A stretch of DNA of 8,450 bases, from positions 1 through 8,450 of the forward strand of contig CBINHC010000037.1 in NCBI GenBank assembly GCA_966250385.1, in the 5' to 3' direction. A program made the translations under genes and the position numbers. The DNA comes from DASWTL01 sp966250385 (GTDB taxonomy: Bacteria > Bacteroidota > Bacteroidia > Sphingobacteriales > Sphingobacteriaceae). Shown in pieces: positions 6,404 through 8,450 of this stretch (its first letter is position 1; the number at the start of each line of letters is the position of its first letter). The notes below the pieces were generated by a model. That model saw nothing but the letters and a program-made list of their open reading frames with translations, was not told the origin of the DNA and did no database searches.

Positions 6404-6862
6404 TTAATTACAGTTCTCTTTCCGCCGGGTATCAATAATGTAGTTGATTTTCCATGTGCCCTGCAGCCTGACCAGCTGAAACGAATTCACTCCGCAATGG
6501 CTGAAGTCGCCTCCAAGGTAGAACTTATAGCTGGTCCATACACTAGCAAGGCCATCATCGATATGAACGGCATCAAAAGTGATCCTCTCGTCCCAGACTT
6601 TATCGTGCGGAGCGGCAACGGCCTTCAGAAAATTTTCGACAGGCTCGGAACGAACTTCATCCTTTCCTCCCCTGGAAACAATCGTTTGCAGGATCATTCG
6701 CGGAGCAAGTACGGATCGGAGCATCGTGCTATCCGCCAGCCGCATGGCATCGAACATCCTTTGAATCGTCGCTTTTATTGCTTTGGTATCGTCAGGTCCG
6801 GTTTGCGAAAAGCCTGTGCCGGCAAGAATAGTCAGCACCATAGACAGTACAAGTTTTTTCAT
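6404..6862 (-). CDS. Secreted NTF2-like (putative lumazine-binding type) protein
   Basis: This 152-aa exported protein has a Sec signal peptide at residues 1-19 (MKKLVLSMVLTILAGTGFS, cleavage likely before Gln20). The mature part looks like a small NTF2/SnoaL cone fold. The opening helix KAIKATIQRMFDAMRLAD (27-44) is followed by MLRSVLAP (47-54), by a variable region, and by strands such as LASVWTSYKFYLGG (105-118), HCGVNSFQLVRLQGTWKINYIIDTRRKENC (122-151) being the most diagnostic part. It resembles the putative lumazine-binding family (Lumazine_bd_2) common in Bacteroidota. No ligand or enzyme activity can be assigned. Cys123 and Cys151 could pair in the periplasm (inference). Its start is 12 bases after the T-tract of the upstream terminator, leaving no room for an ordinary promoter of its own in between. 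Confidence 0.82.
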   Translation of the reverse strand: MKKLVLSMVLTILAGTGFSQTGPDDTKAIKATIQRMFDAMRLADSTMLRSVLAPRMILQTIVSRGGKDEVRSEPVENFLKAVAAPHDKVWDERITFDAVHIDDGLASVWTSYKFYLGGDFSHCGVNSFQLVRLQGTWKINYIIDTRRKENCN

Positions 6863-6874
6863 ACTTAAACCTAA

Positions 6875-6909
6875 ATAAAAAATCCTGTCCGCTTATATGC
6901 AGACAGGAT
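6875..6909 (-). terminator. Rho-independent terminator after dnaA and the small ORF
   Basis: On the minus strand an 8-bp perfect stem is formed by plus-strand 6902-6909 (GACAGGAT) and 6882-6889 (ATCCTGTC). One mismatch and two further pairs (GC/GC) close a six-base loop. It is followed on the minus strand by TTTTTTATTT. It begins 10 bases after the stop of the 30-aa ORF, so it ends the dnaA transcript. It does not terminate the rightward genes, because the plus strand lacks a T-run after the stem. Confidence 0.8.
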
Positions 6910-6919
6910 CGTTACATCT

Positions 6920-7012
6920 TTATTTCTTCCTGAGGTTCTTGTATCTCGCCCACATCAAGAAACCAAGTATCACCCACCCTACAACCAGAATTTCAGGGAA
7001 AGAAAGCCGCAT
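6920..7012 (-). CDS. Small 30-aa single-span membrane protein coupled to dnaA
   Basis: This 30-codon frame begins with an ATG whose A is the last base of the dnaA stop (TAATG) and ends 10 bases before the terminator stem. The peptide opens MRLSFPE (1-7), continues as a hydrophobic segment ILVVGWVILGFLMW (8-21), and ends in the strongly basic ARYKNLRKK (22-30). This pattern fits one membrane helix with N-terminus out and C-terminus in. The position (stop-start overlap, then a terminator), the uninterrupted frame and the coherent membrane profile argue that it is real. The length is too short for homology-based certainty. The N-terminal S-x-PEILVV followed by a helix loosely recalls the start of TatA-type proteins, but the Phe-Gly hinge and amphipathic helix of TatA are missing, so I do not assign it there. 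No function is proposed. Confidence 0.55.
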   Translation of the reverse strand: MRLSFPEILVVGWVILGFLMWARYKNLRKK

Positions 7013-8439
7013 TAACTCATTTTAAGTTTCTTCTGAATATCGGCGACATAGCCTTTGAATTTCTTATCGGTATCGATCAGATCCTCAACAGTCTGACATG
7101 CATAAATCACGGTTGAGTGGTCACGTCCACCAAAAAACGCCCCGATGGACTTCAGTGAGGTCTTGGTGTGACTTTTAGCCAGATACATGGAGATCTGGCG
7201 GGCCTGAACGATTTCCCGTTTGCGGGTCTTGGATTTAACCATCTCCACCGGAACCTCGAAGTATTCGCAGACGAGCTTCTGGATATATTCCATCGAAATC
7301 TCTTTTGAAGAGTTCTTAATGAAATTCTTCAGCATGGACTTGGCCAGTCCCAGATCTATTTCCTTCTTATTCAGCGTCGACTGGGCTAGCAATGATACCA
7401 TCGCTCCTTCCAGTTCCCGGACGTTGTTATCAATGTTGTGAGCAACGTACTCAACAACTTCTCCCGGGAGATCGATCCCGTCCGTATACATTTTCGTTTT
7501 CAGAATCGCCATCCTTGTCTCCAGATCCGGCACCTGCAGGTCTGCAGATAGTCCCCACTTAAAACGGCTCAGCAAACGCTCTTCCAATCCGGAAAGATCC
7601 TTGGGAGCCTTGTCGGAAGTAATGATCAGCTGCTTGCCCGACTGATGGAGATGATTGAAAATATGGAAAAAGATGTCCTGAGTCTTTTCCTTACCGGCAA
7701 AATTGTGAACGTCGTCCATGATGATGACGTCCATCGCCTGGTAAAAATTCACAAAGTCATTGATGGTATTATTCTTAAGGGAATCGACAAACTGCTGGCA
7801 GAACTTTTCACAGGAAACATAGATGACGAGTTTGTCAGGCATGTTGCGCTTGATTTCATTACCGATTGCCTGCGCCAGGTGTGTTTTACCTAGCCCTACA
7901 CCTCCATAGATCATCAACGGATTAAAGGAGGTCCCCCCCGGTTTCCCGGCAACAGCATAACCAGCAGAACGGGCCAGACGATTACAGTCGCCCTCAATAA
8001 AGTTTTCAAAGCTGTAGTTTGGATTCAGCTGGGGATCGACCTGCAACTTTTTCAACCCCGGAATCACAAAAGGATTCTTGATATCCTTGTTCAAAGAAAC
8101 AGGCATGGGAATGGACTGATTCTTTCCCTCTGCACCATTACCGTTTGAAGGCATGTTGGTGGTATAGGGCTTACTGTTCGAAGATTTTTCCACTACAATA
8201 TTGTATTCAAGGCGGCCTTCATCACCAAGCTGCTTTTTTACGGTCTTCCGTAACAAACCAACATAATGCTCTTCCAGCCACTCGTAAAAGAATAAACTTG
8301 GCACTTGTATGGTTAAAATATTTCCCTCCAGACGCAAGGCTTTAATCGGCTCGAACCAGGTTTTGAAGCTCTGGGCCGGTATGTTGTCCTTTATTATCTG
8401 GAGACAATTATTCCATACGTTAGTACAAGTTTTTTCCAT
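7012..8439 (-). CDS. dnaA: Chromosomal replication initiator protein DnaA
   Basis: This 475-aa protein is the full-length initiator ATPase that binds DnaA boxes and opens the origin. Domain I (about 1-85; VWNNCLQIIKDNIPAQSFKTWFEPI) is the DnaB/partner-interacting part. A low-complexity linker (about 86-125) is domain II. Domain III is the AAA+ core: Walker A GGVGLGKT (179-186), Walker B with MDD (241-243) in DVIIMDDVHNFAGKE, and the arginine-finger/box VII region ERLLSRFKWGL (287-297). Sensor II lies at NNVRELEGAM (338-347). Domain IV (about 380-475) has the HTH and the DnaA signature GGRDHSTVIYA (437-447). The start at 8439 gives the normal N-terminus; an AAGAAAA stretch lies just upstream, though the promoter is outside the window. 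The 3' end overlaps the small membrane ORF by one base. No cluster of DnaA boxes is seen in the window, so it gives no evidence for an adjacent origin. Confidence 0.98.
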   Translation of the reverse strand: MEKTCTNVWNNCLQIIKDNIPAQSFKTWFEPIKALRLEGNILTIQVPSLFFYEWLEEHYVGLLRKTVKKQLGDEGRLEYNIVVEKSSNSKPYTTNMPSNGNGAEGKNQSIPMPVSLNKDIKNPFVIPGLKKLQVDPQLNPNYSFENFIEGDCNRLARSAGYAVAGKPGGTSFNPLMIYGGVGLGKTHLAQAIGNEIKRNMPDKLVIYVSCEKFCQQFVDSLKNNTINDFVNFYQAMDVIIMDDVHNFAGKEKTQDIFFHIFNHLHQSGKQLIITSDKAPKDLSGLEERLLSRFKWGLSADLQVPDLETRMAILKTKMYTDGIDLPGEVVEYVAHNIDNNVRELEGAMVSLLAQSTLNKKEIDLGLAKSMLKNFIKNSSKEISMEYIQKLVCEYFEVPVEMVKSKTRKREIVQARQISMYLAKSHTKTSLKSIGAFFGGRDHSTVIYACQTVEDLIDTDKKFKGYVADIQKKLKMS

Positions 8440-8450
8440 ACAATTTTCTT

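Noticed and set aside
6920..7012. Assigning the 30-aa ORF as a TatA/TatE homologue.
   Set aside because: Only a short PEILVV-like start and the general topology are similar; the Phe-Gly hinge and amphipathic helix that define TatA are absent.
1..8450. Defence island, mobile element, CRISPR array or biosynthetic cluster.
   Set aside because: No transposase, integrase, toxin-antitoxin, Cas or regularly spaced repeat was found; every sizeable gene except one (5446-5853) fits a common family.

Overview
The window reads as a housekeeping stretch from a Bacteroidota chromosome, most likely near the Chitinophagaceae. This rests on the DnaA and LemA/TPM protein styles, on several TAnnTTTG-type -7 promoter boxes with few Shine-Dalgarno sites, and on Sec and lipoprotein signals of the type common in that phylum. 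Base composition is close to balanced and looks uniform. I saw no insertion sequence, phage gene, CRISPR array, tRNA or rRNA.

Layout: (1) Positions 1-170 are a divergent promoter region. One promoter reads leftward out of the window and another reads right into an RsmF-like rRNA cytosine-C5 methyltransferase gene (171-1541). (2) A leftward two-gene operon follows (3444 to 1538): an FAD-dependent dehydrogenase of the COG2509 type, then a small CoA-binding Rossmann protein overlapping it by ATGA. Its stop codon shares a TTAA with the stop of the methyltransferase gene. (3) A 149-bp divergent intergenic region (3445-3593) carries a -7 box in each direction and a 13-bp palindrome. (4) A rightward five-gene run (3594-6401) encodes a LemA-family lipoprotein, a cytosolic TPM-domain protein, an exported TPM protein with a membrane anchor and Gly-rich tail, an unrecognised helical 135-aa protein, and a Nudix hydrolase. 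(5) From the right, leftward genes are dnaA (8439-7012), a 30-residue single-span membrane ORF that starts on the dnaA stop codon (7012-6920), a rho-independent terminator, and a secreted NTF2/lumazine-binding-like protein (6862-6404) that meets the Nudix gene tail to tail with a 2-bp gap.

The genes serve ribosome modification, replication initiation, redox/CoA metabolism, nucleotide housekeeping and envelope functions. There is no clear sign of an exotic system. The best candidates for something undescribed are the 30-aa membrane ORF coupled to dnaA and the helical protein between the TPM genes and the Nudix gene. Packing is very tight: there is no gene-free stretch over about 170 bases, and neighbouring genes overlap or nearly touch at most junctions.
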